Origin: Lantana camara
Taxonomy: Eukaryota > Streptophyta > Magnoliopsida > Lamiales > Verbenaceae
Assembly (NCBI GenBank): GCA_037501455.1
Contig: CM074858.1
Coordinates: 103,822,001-103,886,000 of the forward strand
Reading direction: 5' to 3'
DNA length: 64,000 nt
Shown here piece by piece: positions 9,822 through 22,615 of this stretch. A model generated the notes under the pieces. The model was not told where the DNA came from. It saw nothing but the letters and a program-made list of their open reading frames with translations, and did not search any database. A program made the translations under genes and the position numbers. The first letter of the stretch is position 1; every line of letters starts with the position of its first letter.

Positions 9822-12672
9822 TGTAGCACCCGGAACGCCGAGATGCCACACCCTCGCACTATAGCTCAATCCACATACGAAATAGATGATTCGTATATGA
9901 ACCAAGACTATAGCGAACGGGTGACAATGCAAGAAATAATCTAGCTAGGCGGGACAATTAAATCTAATACATGAAAATTCGAAAGCGGAAGTATAAACAC
10001 TAACATTTCAATATCACATACCAAATATCCAAAAGCTCATCTTATTTTAGCTCATATCAATACATTATCATCTCCAACATATTATACATGCATAAGTCTC
10101 CAAGACTAATAGGAACCCTAACGTGATAAAGCCGGAAATACCAAGAACATGAAAATGCGATGCTAGACTCAGCTGAACAAAAGACACAACTCGGACTCTA
10201 ACCTAGCACACGACCGTAAGTACCTGAAAAGTGAGGGTGTCAGTCTACCAAAGACTGAGTGAAGGGTTTAAATAAATATAAGCGCAATTACCATGCAAGC
10301 TATAATCTCGGGTAAGTTTTCATAAAAGAAATAATATAAGTTCAAATATTAAAGTAATTCTCGCCCGAGATTACAACTATCCAATTTACAATTTCAATCA
10401 ATTCAATTCAATCAATCAGTGGCCCGGCGAGTGAGGGCAATCTCCAACCTTTCTCCCAATAGTGAACAATACATGCTTTAGTTTACATTCAAGGGTGATC
10501 ATGCAATTCATTACAGTGCACAAGTAGCAGTTTCATGAACCCTTCTTCCTCCGGGTGATGGTGGGCTTGCAAGACCCAACCATCCATGAATGTTGTATGT
10601 CGGGAACATGACTCCCACGCACGGGATTTCTTCCTCCACCAAACCTCCTGGTGGATTCAGAAGTGATCCCAAAATTGGTGAGGATAGTGCAAGAGTTACC
10701 CGTCAGCCCTTGCTTCCCCGGTTGGCTCAATACACTACCCTTGGGGCCCAACGTGAACATGCTTTACTCACTAAAACAATCAATCAATCAATTCATTCCG
10801 TTCTGTTCAATAATAAAATCCGTTTAAAATCCATATGGTTTGGAAAACTATAGATATATAGATACATTTTGGCTCACCTGACGAGCGACGGGACAAGACA
10901 AGGATACAAGAAAGTGCCCCAAACGATCCAAGATCTCCGCCCTGGAGAAAAACTGGACAAGAAAGGAAATAACGTGAACTCGTGGGACAAGACTCAATAT
11001 GAGACCAAGTATGACGCACGGCAATGCTCATGTAATTAAGTAAAACTAGCAATCAAGTGACACTTAGCATGTATGAGAACCAATTAACATCTAAGAGATG
11101 AAATAAATCTCAAGGAGTCACATGTCCATATCATTCAATCAATTCAAGTTCAATTCATATAGGGCATGGAGTCACACAATAATGTTTGAGCAATCAAGTA
11201 CCAAGAAGTGTCAAGTAGGAGCATACTTATCAATTAATCAAGTATATATATCATATAATTCACATATGGGAGCCAAGAGAGTGAAAAGAATGCAATAAGA
11301 AAGGTTTTGGTGAAGTTTGGCAAAAACGGATAATTTTAGGAAACGCACACGCTGTAGGAAAACTGGAATATCTTTAATTCTAGAAGTGGGAATTGAGTTT
11401 TGTTTATTGGGAATGAAACTAGACACAAAGACCTTTCCAAGCATATATGGTTCGTTTTCTATTTCAAAGCGAGGAGAAAATGGCATAAGCTTGAAGTTGG
11501 GTTAATGCAGAATTTTGGTAAAATGGCGACACCAAAAATAATTGATCATATCTCACAATCTAGAAATGATATTGAGGTTATTCCAATTGGAGAGTGTTCT
11601 AGACTTGAATAGGTTTCTAACAGTTTAAAAATCAAGTCAACCGAAGTTCTTATGAGGGAGAAACACCCATTTGAAAAATGAACTGAAAGCAGAAACGGGT
11701 GTTTGGAAGCTCTCAGGTAAGGCAGACACATCTCACACGGGCGTTTGGTAAAATAACTAAGGGACAAAACGCCCGTTTGGAAGCAATCTGGGTGAAAAAT
11801 AGGGGAAAAACAGGGTATAGTCACGGGATTGGCTCCCAAACTCCTCCCACATCAAACCAAGTCAAGAAATCAACTCCAAACTATCATATATCATGCATAT
11901 AACTCATATACATCATTTAGGCCACATTAAAGTCAAGGAAGCATGCTTATATCATTAGAATCACTCATGAAACCAATATGAAATCAAATGATCAATCATG
12001 CCCCAAACTTCATGAATTCAAGTTATAATTATGGGAAATCACCTCAAATCATCATACAAACTTCATATTTAAACATGGAATCTAAAAGAGTTACAAACCC
12101 TAATCAAACTTCATGAATTATCAAAGATACATGCTTGATCTTACCTTGGATGAAAGAAGAAATGAAGGGGAAAGAAGAGATGAAGGTATGAAGCTTGATT
12201 CCTAGAAGAAATTGGATGAAAATTTTGGCTTCTAGCTTCCTTGGATCAACCGACATAGAGAAAGGGAGGAAGAGATGATTCTCTTGTTTTTCTTGAATGA
12301 GGAAGGAAGAATAAGATGTATGTATATGTGTATGTATAAGATATATCGATCCATAATGGGGGAAAGAAAGGGAAATTGCACTTGGTCTTCAAGAAATTTA
12401 AAGCAATGCAATTGGGTTTCAACTTATGTAATCGATCAATTTAGTCCAAAGAATCTTATGCAATTAAGTCCTCAAATTATGGAAATAGATCAAGTAAGGT
12501 CATATAATCAAATAAGTCACGTCCGACAATTAATTCACGTATCACTAAAAAAAAAACAAGTTGTGCAATAATTCATGATTTGAGAACAATATCACTTATT
12601 TTCACATAAACATATAAGAATATAATTCATATAATGTCACGTAATGCATAACTGGAAAAATGGAGCATTACA
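9822..12672 (-). mobile_element. Solo LTR, Tekay/Del-like Gypsy, 2851 bp
   Basis: The element runs from TGTAGCACCC to GCATTACA and is flanked by the 5-bp duplication CTCCG (9817-9821 and 12673-12677), inside a Copia gag. Its inverse begins TGTAATG and ends GGGTGCTACA, the ends shared by the three-LTR element at 47693-60650, so it is read on the minus strand. It contains family landmarks (GCGAACGGGTGAC, CTAGCTAGGCGGG, GTCAGCCCTTGC, CTCCAACC) but no gag or pol. A single LTR with matching TSDs is the product of LTR-LTR recombination. Dyad motifs with AAACGCCCGTTT cores lie at 11694-11781. Confidence 0.88.
11694..11781. repeat. Dyad-motif cluster, AAACG arms
   Basis: Three copies, GAAACGGGTGTTTGG, CACGGGCGTTTGG and AAAACGCCCGTTTGG, lie within 90 bp of the solo LTR. 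They fit the general plan seen in other LTRs here: arm ending AC, four GC-rich bases, arm starting GT. Confidence 0.6.
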
Positions 12673-12760
12673 CTCCGCCATGCATCCTCTCATTCCGCAG
12701 GTACTTGCTTCTCGACATCTCATTCCTCACACTCTGTTCCCATGAATTCATGGCTTATGG

Positions 12761-14179
12761 TGACAGGTGCCGAATTCGTCAAAAATAAATATAATTTCGG
12801 TCAACGAAAAATACAGAGTATAGCGTAGGCAGGTCGAACCATAAAGATTGGGAGAAATTAATTCATTTAAATTCATAGAAAAAATCAAAAGAAATAACAA
12901 GTAAAAGTAGGGGGAGTTGGAGTTTCAACTAAATTAATTAAACTAAACTAACAAAGCAATTAACTAAAATTTAAAACTAAGAAAATCCGACTAACACATT
13001 TTAAGATAAGAGGAATAAATCAATAAGAGAGACAACACCAAACTAGAGATTATAATTCAGTTTTCACATCGATGACGGACGCAAGGATGAATCCAAATTA
13101 TTCAAATAAGTTAGCTATAGCAGATAGAGACACTCGACTCTGCCTCGTTTTCACTTAGTTTCTCGAATAGCCTAGAGACACTCAACAACTATTTTCCCTA
13201 ATCAGTTTCACAACCCTAAGAGACACTCCAAAGGATTTAATGAACCAACAACATTAAAATCTATGAAAACACTAACCCGAATTAACCAAGTCACGAGCGT
13301 GTAAGAATTAAATCCAATTATTAATTCCCTTAACCAGATCAGATTCGACTCTACAAATCCTATTGTTAATGCTCCACAAACATCAATCAAGAATTACATA
13401 TACTTCATGCATCATGAATAGCACTATGCAATTAATCTATTTATATGATCGGGTCCTATCAGTAAGCAAATAAATCATAATAAACACGACAATCAGAGAA
13501 TTAACAAATACTTCAATTGCATTGAAATATAAAAACGATTAGGTCTCACGATAATTACCTGAATCAAAATTCCCTAGCTAAGTATTATGAAATTGGCTAC
13601 GCATGATAATCATGTCCATAAACTCAAAATAATTCAAAATCATGAAAGTAAAAACAAGGAATCAAAAAGAACTCGTTGAGGAATGATTTTAGTTCTCGAC
13701 GATGTCTCTAAGCCGCTGCCTCAATCCTCTAAATTCTGGAACTGCTGCTGCGTAAAAAGTTATCCAATAATTTGCCCCAAAATCTGATTAAATACTACAC
13801 TTAATGACATCCCTCCAAAGTCAACTTCTAGCCCAAAAAGGACTCCTGCTTCACATGTAATTAACTTATTGCCCAAGTCCTCTCCAATTGGACTTAGTCA
13901 CTTCACTCCAAATTCACGCAGGCCCATCTAATCAAATCCGCTACCACACCAAGCCGAGTATCTTCAAATTGGGCTTCTATATAAAAGTAGCAACACGTGT
14001 AGCCCAGACTTCCAAATTCTACCAAAATCCTTCTCTTTTTAGCCCACAAGTCCATTAAATGAAAGAAGGCCAACTGCACTACAAACATAGAAAATACATC
14101 AAGGCACCAATTTATATAAAAAACAAGCATTACACACAACCACAAAAGCGCAAAATATCAAGAATTACGCACACTAACA
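12761..14179 (-). mobile_element. Solo LTR, Athila-like Gypsy, 1419 bp
   Basis: It runs from TGACAGGTGCC to ACGCACACTAACA and is flanked by TATGG at 12756-12760 and 14180-14184. The insertion falls in the protease active site of the Copia relic, and the two halves (NSWL before, MDFGASSHICH after) meet when it is removed. Its AT-rich body, with phrases such as CTCGACGATGTCTCT, is styled like the Athila LTRs further right. The end GCACACTAACA matches the LTR stub at 14262-14344. No internal region remains. Confidence 0.85.
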
Positions 14180-14261
14180 TATGGATTTTGGAGCTTCTAG
14201 CCATATATGCCATGATGCTAATTTATTCTCAGAAATACATTCCATTCCATAAAAAATAACT

Positions 14262-15464
14262 CAAGGCACCAATTTATATAAAAAATAAGCACTACAACGC
14301 AACCACGAAAGCATAAAATATCGAGAATTACGCACACTAACAAATCCGCCACACTTGCACATTGTTCGTCCTCGAGGAATATAAAAATTGAATGAAACAC
14401 TACCCCACATCAAACACCATCGCAAAGGCGATCATCGAATTCTCACCCAAACAAGTCTTGTTTATCAAATACATTACTCAATTGCACAAAATTCAACAAC
14501 TAGTTTGAATAGCATACCCTCGTGAAGTGTGATTTCGAACGAAATAATGTACAAAAAGTAGATTGATTAGTATATGATTTTCACCTAAGTACCAATTATC
14601 GAGTTTGAATACATCCTTCACACCAATCTCCACTAATGTAGTTAACTTAAAACTCAAGATCAATAGGTTTTTCGAGCTTGTAATGCAAGCTTGGGTTAAG
14701 GTTGGGAAAATTTAAATTTAGTGACTAACACACCAAGCTTACACATTTTACACTTAAAACAAGGCACTTTCCTTGCTTCCACAGGACTCCCCTCCCTTAG
14801 CTGTTTACATCTAACCCTCCCTCCCCCCTATTTATCAAACTTTCTACAACTCTTAAACACACTTTTTTTTTTTTTAATGCTCATTCTTTTCTTTTCTTTT
14901 GACTTCTTTTTTCTTTTTCTTTTCTTTTTTTTTTCTAATTTCAATTTTGTCACTATTGTTTCATTCTTTCTCTTTTTCAACTCAACCCAAGGGTTATCAA
15001 AAAGAAGTCCAAGACATCTAATAGTGCGTACTTGGATGAGCAAGCAAGATGTGATTCAAGAAGGGTGGGGATAATAATGTTGTGCATCTAGCTTGTAATG
15101 TGGCTAAGAAGAGAATGTGCACAACACTCAGACTCAGTGGGGTCAATTGGAATATTTTATTTCGTGAAAAGGCTATAGGAAGGCTTAATCACTTCCCAAG
15201 TCAATCATAAACTAAAAATTTCACCTTGAAGGGAGCTAAGATGCTTCTAATCAACTTTTAGATTTATTTGAAAAACATGGCTTCTCTATCTAACCAAAGT
15301 ACATTAATTAGTTCAACTGTGTGCAAAATATGAGGGCATAATACTACACTAATTCATCAAATCTTACACATACTTTCATGCATTCAACAAGCCTAACTCG
15401 TTCTAACAAAACTCCACAATCAAACCTAATTGAAAGTATTCAAAATGGGGGTAAAAATTCCACA
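14262..15464 (-). mobile_element. Athila-like 3' fragment: LTR stub plus 3' UTR
   Basis: The first 83 bp (14262-14344) repeat the end of the neighbouring solo LTR (CAAGGCACCAATTTATATAA...TACGCACACTAACA). Then come CCGCCACACTTGCAC and GTTCGTCCTCGAGG, which on the minus strand is the polypurine-type run before a 3' LTR. The rest follows the 3' UTR of the large Athila element at 20874-22000 block by block: GAACGAAATAATGTACAAA, ATCTCCACTAATG, the long CT/T tract (14861-14945) and GTGGCTAAGAAG. No ORF. It is a truncated copy joined to Copia sequence on both sides. Confidence 0.7.
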
Positions 15465-17780
15465 ATCATCTTCCATGGAGAAATCTATACCATCTCCCAG
15501 GCTATCTAGGAATGCGTTCAGAACACCTCAGAGGAGGATTTACACGTGTATCAAAGTTCGTGATTGGTTGTGGGGTATCAGATTGAGACGTCTCCTACGT
15601 GGGTGGTATGGGATCATCTCGAATTGCTTCGAGTTTTGTGATCTTGCCTTTCTTTTCTTCAAGGAACGATTCCTCAAGAAAAGTTGCATTTCTTGAAACA
15701 AACACCTTTTGTTCAGATTGATCATAGAAATAGTATCCTATGGATTCCTTAGGATAGCCAATAAAGTTGCATAAGTTAGAACGCGCTTCTAACTTATCTC
15801 CCACTATTCTCTTCACATAAGCAGGACAACCCCAAATTCTTAAGTAAGAATAACTAGGGATTTTACCATGCCACATTTCATAAGGCGTTTTAGGGACTAA
15901 TTTAGAAGGAACAAGATTCAAAATCTTGGCTGCACTTTCTAGGGCATAACCCCAGAAAGAAGGTGGTAAGTCAGTGAAACTCATCATGGGACAAACCACA
16001 TCAAGTAGGGTTCGATTCCTTCTCTCAGAAACTCCATTAAGCTGGGGAGTTCCTGGAGGGGTCCACTGAAAGATAATTCCATTATCTCTGAGATGACTAA
16101 GGAATTCTTCACTAAGATACTCGCCACCTCGATCAGATCGAAGTGTCTTGATCTTGTGACCAGTTTGGTTTTCATCCTCCTTTTAATTCTAATAATTTCT
16201 CAAAAGCCTCGGATTTGTACTTTATTAGGTACAGATAACCATAACGACTAAAGTCGTCAGTAAAGGTTACGAAGTATTGATGGTTGTTTCGAGTGCTTAC
16301 ACTAAGCGGTCCACAAGCATCAAAATGGATCAAATCCAAGATCTTAGTGGCTCGTTCCACACTCTTTTTAAAAGGAGTTTTGGACATCTTTCCTTTGAGA
16401 CAAGATTCATAGGAAGTTAAATGTTTAAGCCCATTTTCAGAGAATGTTCCTAAGGGAGTTAACTTGCTAATTCTATTCTTGGAAATATGTCCTAATCTAG
16501 CGTGCCACAAAGATGCTAAGACTTCATCATCTCTCTTACGTTTTGTTTCTCATTGTATATTCAAAATATTACTTTTTGAGTCAGATAAAGTCCATTGTTT
16601 AATGTACTAAGATGTATTGAAAAATCATTCTTTTGAAGAAAAAGTTGCCAATCTTAATATTAATTTCATAACCTTCACAATCAAGTATTGGAATCAAAAT
16701 TATATTACGAATAATGTTTGGTACATAGAAGACCTTACTCAAAACTAAAACAGAATGACCTAAATCTAATCTAATTGTGCCTAAAGCTTGAGTCTCAATG
16801 GTTGAGCCATCTCCAATCTTCAAGATACATTCTCCTCCTTTGAGCTGTCGAACCTCACTTAGCATCTGTACATCATTACAGATATGAGATCCACAACCGG
16901 TATCAAGTACCCAAGAGTTAGATTTAATAGAAAGATTTACTTCAATGAGAAACATACCTTTCGTTAGAGTAGCCTTGTACTCCTAGCAGTTTCTCCTCTA
17001 ATGCACCGGTTTTCCACAATGGAAGCAAACGTCCTCTTTCTGATCACGTTTCTTCTTTTGGACTTTTCCCTTCGTGATGCCTCCATTGGGCCTGAGGGAT
17101 TTCTTCTTCTTTTGGGCTTTCTTGTCCTTGCCTTTAGAAGGCTTAGAAGAAGACAGAGCAGTGACCATCATTACCTTATTGTCTTTCTTGATCGTGCTTT
17201 CAGCAGTCACAAGCTGACTAATCAGCTCAGCTACACTAGCATTTACATGATTCATGTTGAAGTTAAGAACAAATGGGTTGAATGATAGTGGGAGCGAGGC
17301 TAGCAACAAATCCATCGAAAGTTCACTTCTCAGTGGCATATCCATGGAAGCAAGTTTCTCAGTAAGAGCAAGAAGTTTGAGTCCATATTCATGGACACTT
17401 GTACCTTCCCTCATTCTCAAACGGAACAATTCTTTTGAGGTGTTATACCTTGTAACACGTTCATGAGGGCGGTAAAGTTGCTCTAAGTGGTCGCAAATCT
17501 CCCAAGCGAATTCCATGGACTCATATTGTCTTTGCATGTCTGGAGACATGTTAGCAAGCATGAGACAACGGGCTTGGAGATTACCATCCTTCCACTTCTG
17601 GATTGCATCTCGCTCAGCCCGGGAAGGAGCCCATTCCCTCGTAGAGGGCATAAGTTCTCTTCTCGGAATCTAGAACGATTTTTAGATTCCTAAGCCAATC
17701 AGAATAGTTGGGACCAGTCAACTTGTTTGACTCGAGGATCGATACTAGAGGGTTGCCATTTCAAAACACGTAGAGAATCA
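15465..17780 (-). pseudogene. Copia gag-protease-integrase relic, RT missing
   Basis: Read right to left: a gag N-terminus with LTGPNYSDWLRNLKIVL (about 17660-17760); the gag body (16998-17651, with LEQLYRPHERVTRYNTSKEL); and a CCHC knuckle whose reading is hit by a stop (CFHCGKPVH). The protease follows with VLDTGCGSHIC (16599-16955). Next come the GAG-pre-integrase and integrase (16172-16510, MWHARLGHISKNRI, FDACGPLSV, FTDDFSRYGYLYL). The integrase centre is frameshifted (15984-16175) and its C-terminus (15595-15999) carries WGCPAYVKRI and FIGYPKES. The linker up to about 15465 shows RCSERIPR. Reverse transcriptase and RNase H are absent where the Athila fragment abuts. Several frameshifts make it non-functional. 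Confidence 0.85.
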
Positions 17781-18002
17781 CAGAATCTACTACCTAAATG
17801 GAAAAACAGAGAACTAAATAAGCATGCTGAATAATAACGATATACATGAGATTAGGTCTTTAATCTATGTTGCTCCCACTGTTTTTAGAAGATCTATAAT
17901 TCCCTAAGATCTTAGAGGAAACTTGTTTTCCCAATGGGTACTAAGATCCCAAGCACTTTATCTCGAACCCACGACTCGTGGCCGTTCTTAATAAAGCCTA
18001 AG
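17781..18002 (-). other. Copia 5' leader, cut by Athila insertion
   Basis: Non-coding sequence upstream of the Copia gag on the minus strand. It includes TTGCTCCCACTG and ends in CTAAG at 17998-18002, a candidate left target duplication for the Athila element. Its counterpart is not visible because the right LTR is truncated. Confidence 0.4.
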
Positions 18003-18804
18003 TGTTGTGATTTTAAGTTAAACCAATCATGCAAGTGTACAATGAAAATATACGCGTAGCACAACAAGATCGTACCCACAGGGAAGGGAAATCAATCACT
18101 ACTCAATACCTCTTTCTAATCTAAAGACCGGACGAATTCAAGTTGGTTGTTTATCTACTAGTATGAAATTAGACAATTAACTAAACGAAAGCGCAATTAA
18201 TTGAATAAACGAGAATTAAAATCAATGAACTAATTAGGCCGAGGAGTAACAACTATACATGCAAGATTCAATCTAATACTTGCTTGATAAGAGCAATTCT
18301 ATACCTAGTTACTTAAATTCGTAGTACCCTCTCTCAAGGAATAGACGAGTGTTAATATAGTTTCAATGTTGTTTTCACAATCATCAATCACCAAATTAAC
18401 TGATTAGATCAAAACTAATGCAATTCAAACTCTAGCGGCTCGGCATGGAATAAGATTTACAAATTGTATAGGCTAAGAAATAAATCTCTTTAAATTCTAA
18501 ACCTACAAGTTATGAAAACGTCTCAATTATCGTTAATCTTTCAATAATTAGGTAATTCTAGGTTATGCTAAGGTGGACCAAACCGTTGCAATTTAATTCA
18601 AACAAGTTCTCAAAACTAAGAATTAACACAAGTCAATCAAGCATTATATCAAACACTTAGCATGCATTCATCATTACTCCCCTAGCTCAAGGAATTTAGC
18701 TACTCATAATTAACCCAAAACTCATAGAACTAAAGAAAATTGCATTAATTAAAATCATGTTCATCATATCAAAAAGAAGTCTCAAAAACCAACTCATAAG
18801 CATT

Positions 18805-20181
18805 TGTTAGTGTGTAATTTGTGCTTTAATTACTTTGATTTTCCCCTTTGTGATTAACTGAAAATATGCTTAATTTGGCATAATTGTGGCTTTGCAGGAC
18901 CAATTGCGTTGAAATAGAGAATTAATGCAAATCTGTACTAAAAGAAGTGCAGAAAATGAACTGAGTTATGATCTTCAAGCTATGATCATCCCTTAAGCTA
19001 AGGGCGACATAGCAGACACCAAGTCAACAGTGGCGGTTAACTTCCCTTTTTGACGAATTGAGCCACTTGCAGCTGCTCCATCTCAGATTTGTGCGTCTCA
19101 AGGCATGCAATTATCATACTTAGACTTTCTAAAGGAATCTTTACCTTAAAGTGTGTGCCCAACTTGCAAAACTTGATTTTATAAGCTAGACTTAGAAGCA
19201 AGGGTTCATATTGAGTCTTTGGGAGCTGCTGGAACACAGCAGAAACAGGGGCAAAATCCCCTGTTTTGATCAGAGCAAGAATCTCCTTTCCTTTCCTATT
19301 TTAGTTGAATTTCATGCATAGGTTGTGAAGTACTTTAATCCATCTTTTGTAGCTTGATTTAGTTGGTTTATTTTCAGTTCTTAGTCAGTTTATTAGCTAT
19401 ATATATTCTGTAATATGAGCAGTAGCTGAACCTCTGTTCTAGTTAAGTTATTTCCAAGATTTATGTAGTGATTTGTGAGATCTAATCGATATTCTAACGC
19501 TTTAATCTCTTGGATATATGCATGTATCTTGGTTTCATGATATAGACTTGTCTTGAGATGATTTTCTGATCAACTATTGTCTTAGAACTTGCCTTTCTTG
19601 ACTGCATATGTAATTTGATCCGTAATTTTCATGTTAGATGTGCCTAAGAGTTAAACATCATTGATAGCTTACCCCCATGTTTGCTTGATAGTGGTGAGAT
19701 ACATGTGTAATAGTCTAGACATTCCAAGCTTGTTGAGTTTGTTGGCTAGGGTCGGTGTCCTTTTCGTGCTTTAAAGTTGCCATTAAATTAAATCTTGAGA
19801 TCGTATCTACGAGGTTGTTTATTGGTTAGGGAGTTTGTTAAAGATAGTATCTTAATCACCGAATAAGTAAGAAAAGACGAGTTTGTCAAAGCTTGTTGAC
19901 GCTATAGCCTGTCTATCAATGGATTTTAAGCTTATTTGTGCATCGATGATCAGATTACAAACATGAATCGAAAGAATAACTTGACTAAAGTTCTATTTTG
20001 TAATAACTTTAAGTTTATATTCTTTAGATAGTTTGTTTAATTTCGGTTTGTTATTTAAATTCCTGCACTTAGTTTATTTCATTAACCTCCCCCCTCTACT
20101 TTTGTTGTTTGTTTGCTTGGCTATTGGAGAATTACGAGACCATCCAATCTCTGTGGGATTGACCCTTCACCACTATACACA
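18805..20181 (+). mobile_element. Solo-LTR-like insertion in Athila 3' LTR
   Basis: This segment is absent from the partner LTR, where the flanks are continuous (ACTCATAAACATTCACAAAACTC at about 38820). It begins TGTTAGTGTGTAATTTGTGC and ends GTGGGATTGACCC...ACTATACACA, giving TG...CA limits, and has no internal coding region. A clear target duplication could not be matched, so the ends are accurate only to a few bases and the insertion may have been altered later. Confidence 0.65.
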
Positions 20182-20447
20182 ACACTCAAATAACGAATCT
20201 AAAAGTCTAAACGAATCAAAGCTAAAAATTGAAGAATTAGTTCGATCGCAAATGCAATAAATAAAACCAAATTGAACTAAATTGTTTGAGGTAATCGATC
20301 CTCTCGTCTTCTCGAAGTCCTATAAAACACCTTGATAAACCTCCGTCTCGAACTCTCTATGCTAGGTTAGAACTCTGAAAAAGGACCCCCTCCAAAACGA
20401 AAACTCTCGCGCACATAAATAGCAGTTATCAAAATCCCTTGCCGACA

Positions 20448-20715
20448 CGAGACACGACCGTGTCTCGTTCCTTCACAAAATGGGCCACCGTCGTGTGATA
20501 AGAAATTCGCTGAAACGCTTTATTAAGTTACCCGACCATGTCATATTTTAGTCTTCAAGGGTGCCATGACGGTGTCATCACAGCCTCTCGTACAGCTAAC
20601 TCTCTGTATCGAGACACGACGGTGTCACCATCTTGTCCAAAAATCTATCAAGTTCTGTACTGAGACACGACGGTATCTCAGCTTGTTCTTCCAGGGGGAC
20701 ACAACGGTGTCCCCT
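20448..20715. repeat. Dyad-motif array, GAGACAC arms (3' LTR U3)
   Basis: About seven motifs lie in 270 bp. They include CGAGACACGACCGTGTCTCG (20448-20467, perfect arms around GACC), GAGACACGACGGTGTCACC (20611), TGAGACACGACGGTATCTCA (20661-20680) and GGGGACACAACGGTGTCCCC (ending 20715), plus decayed copies at about 20484, 20530 and 20563. In the minus-strand sense of the element they sit upstream of the TATA-like box, in U3. Confidence 0.8.
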
Positions 20716-20873
20716 AAAAATTTGCCAATTTCACCAAGTTTTGCATCTTTTCGCTGTTTTTAACCTCCAGTGCATAAATACCTAGATAGAGCATAATACA
20801 CACATAAGTTCTTAAAACGGCATAAAATATACTCAAATTAACGCTCGAATTCATGCAAAATCTTCACTCAACA

Positions 20874-20890
20874 AACTCCCCCACACTTGC
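20874..20890 (-). promoter_or_regulatory. Polypurine tract of Athila element
   Basis: AACTCCCCCACACTTG on the plus strand reads CAAGTGTGGGGGAGTT on the minus strand, directly before the 3' LTR start TGTTGAG. This is the expected position for plus-strand DNA priming. Confidence 0.75.
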
Positions 20891-22615
20891 TTATTGCTCG
20901 TCCTCAAGAAATACAAAAATTAAAGAAAACACATGCCCATCAAACCTCTACTGCAAAACAATCATCAAACCTTCCCCTAAACAAGTCTAGCAATTCAAAT
21001 CAATTAGTCATGAACACAAGATCATCAAAAATAGAGTGAAAAGTATACCCTTGTGTAGTGTGTGAATTCGAACGAAACAATGTACAAAGACTAGAATGAA
21101 CAATTCATACTTTTCGCCTAAGTTCCAATTACCAACTTTGGAATACACTCTTTGCACCTATCTCCACTAATGAAGTTAAATCAAGACTCGGGATCGGTAT
21201 GTCTTTCGGGCTTGTAATGTAGGCTTCAGGTAAGGTTATAGAGATATTTGGATCAAGTGACTACTTACCAAGCTTACATCGTTCAATCGTTACAAACTAG
21301 GCACCTTCATTTGCTCACTAAATTTCCCCCACACTTATACAGTTATATCCCACTAATCAACCCCACACTTGCACGATGTTTCTCTTCTCTTTTCTTTTGC
21401 TCATTTTTCTCTCTTCTTTTTTTTTTTCCCACCACTTTTTCCCATTCTTTTTCTATTTCTTTTCATATATCTCTTAATTTCAACACAAGAATAATCAAAA
21501 GGGGTCAAAAGCTATTCTCAGTCTCAAAAGAAATTATCAGGAACGATCAAACAAGGAAGCCTTGGTGTAAAATTGATAAGGTGGGTTATACTTTGTTGTG
21601 CATTTGGCTTATAATGAGGCTAGAAAAAAGTATTGCACAACAATTAGGCTCAGCGGGGTCAATAAGACAATGTTATTTAGTGAAAAATGGCTAAATAAAA
21701 GGCTTATATCCTCCGACAATGAATGCCTACTTCACTTCCCTAATCTATCATTAACTCAAAATTTCGCCTCGATAGGAGTAAAATGCATCCTAATCAATTC
21801 TTAGACTCATTTGAAAAGCATAAACGGTTTGTTCTAAGCAAAGTACATTATCACATTCAAAAAGTGCTTAAGGTATAAGGGCATACTAACACACTAAATT
21901 ATCCAATCTCATGCACATTTTCATCAATTCGAAAAGCCTAACCTATTCTAGCAAAAGCTCAACAATCAAACTCAAAGAAAAAGTTCAAAACGGGGAAAAA
22001 TTTTCAAGATTCTCATAAATTCTCAATTCCTAACAATTTACAAGGTTAAAATCACGGCTCCCCACGCACAAAGCATCTAAACATGCAAGATATCACAATT
22101 CTACTCATAATCACAATCACAATCACACATTCACTCCCCCACGCTTATTCTTTGCATTGTCCTCATGCAAATTAAAGAGTTAAAGTTCAAGAAAACTCCC
22201 TTAATAAGTGAAGAACCGACAACGTGCTAGCAAAGCTTCCAAAACCTGAACAAGCGACTAGAAAAACACGGATCAAGTGCTAAGGCAATTGACAATCAAC
22301 TGCATTCTCAAGTAAAAGCACAAGTCACACATTGCAAGTAACGAAAGGGCACCATTGCACAAAAATTCAAGGAGTTCCTAACATAAGCAAAGAATAAAAG
22401 TAGCACAAGTATCAGAATATGTCCATAAGTACAGGCCCGAATAAAATGTCAACAAAGAAACAGAAAACAAGATAGCATAATCAAGGCGGGGGAAGCTGCT
22501 GGGATGGATCCTGAGGCCCTCTGAAGTATTGATCAAGCGGAGTGTAGAGCCCTTCAAATACTGCATACACGTGAGTCTGCCACGCATCTATCTGAGCATC
22601 CACGTGATGCTCCAA
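20891..22615 (-). other. Athila 3' UTR
   Basis: Non-coding. It holds a long C/T tract at 21381-21475 (GA-rich in the element's sense strand), conserved in position with 14861-14945 of the other Athila fragment. Several other blocks are shared as well (GAACGAAACAATGTACAAAG, CTATCTCCACTAATGAAG). Short open frames here are without family support. Confidence 0.6.

Larger units (their letters stand above)
8542..14261 (+). pseudogene. Copia gag-protease relic, split by two solo LTRs
   Basis: Pieces at 8542-9821, 12673-12760 and 14180-14261 form one decayed Copia gag-protease reading. The first starts with the primer binding site and an ATG near 8578. It then shows the gag N-terminal pattern LLTGDNYAS, SMLTLSVKNKLGFIDGSLP and VISWIVNSVS, with stops and frameshifts. 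A CCHC zinc knuckle (CTNCHITGHIVDRCYK) lies at about 9424-9470. A 40-bp phrase is duplicated at about 9610-9700. The third piece gives the aspartic protease site as MDFGASSHICH, with Phe in place of the usual Ser or Thr, and stops at about 14255. Integrase and RT are absent. Removing each solo LTR with one target copy restores the order of motifs. It is not functional. Confidence 0.8.
18003..20873 (-). repeat. 3' LTR of Athila element, with insertion
   Basis: On the minus strand it begins TGTTGAGTGAAG at 20873 and ends AAAATCACAACA at 18003. It matches 38030-39235 nearly base for base over the shared part. Examples are AACCAATCATGCAAGTGTAC, GGTACCCACAGGGAAGG-type sequence and CTCTCGTCTTCTCGAAGTCC. 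A solo LTR of about 1.38 kb interrupts it at 18805. A TATA-like TATTTATG on the minus strand (about 20415) lies just downstream of the dyad array at 20448-20715. Confidence 0.85.

Noticed and set aside
14721..15074. A 117-codon ORF rich in Phe and Leu
   Set aside because: It is produced by the C/T tract in the Athila 3' UTR and is not conserved as protein in the homologous tract at 21381-21475.
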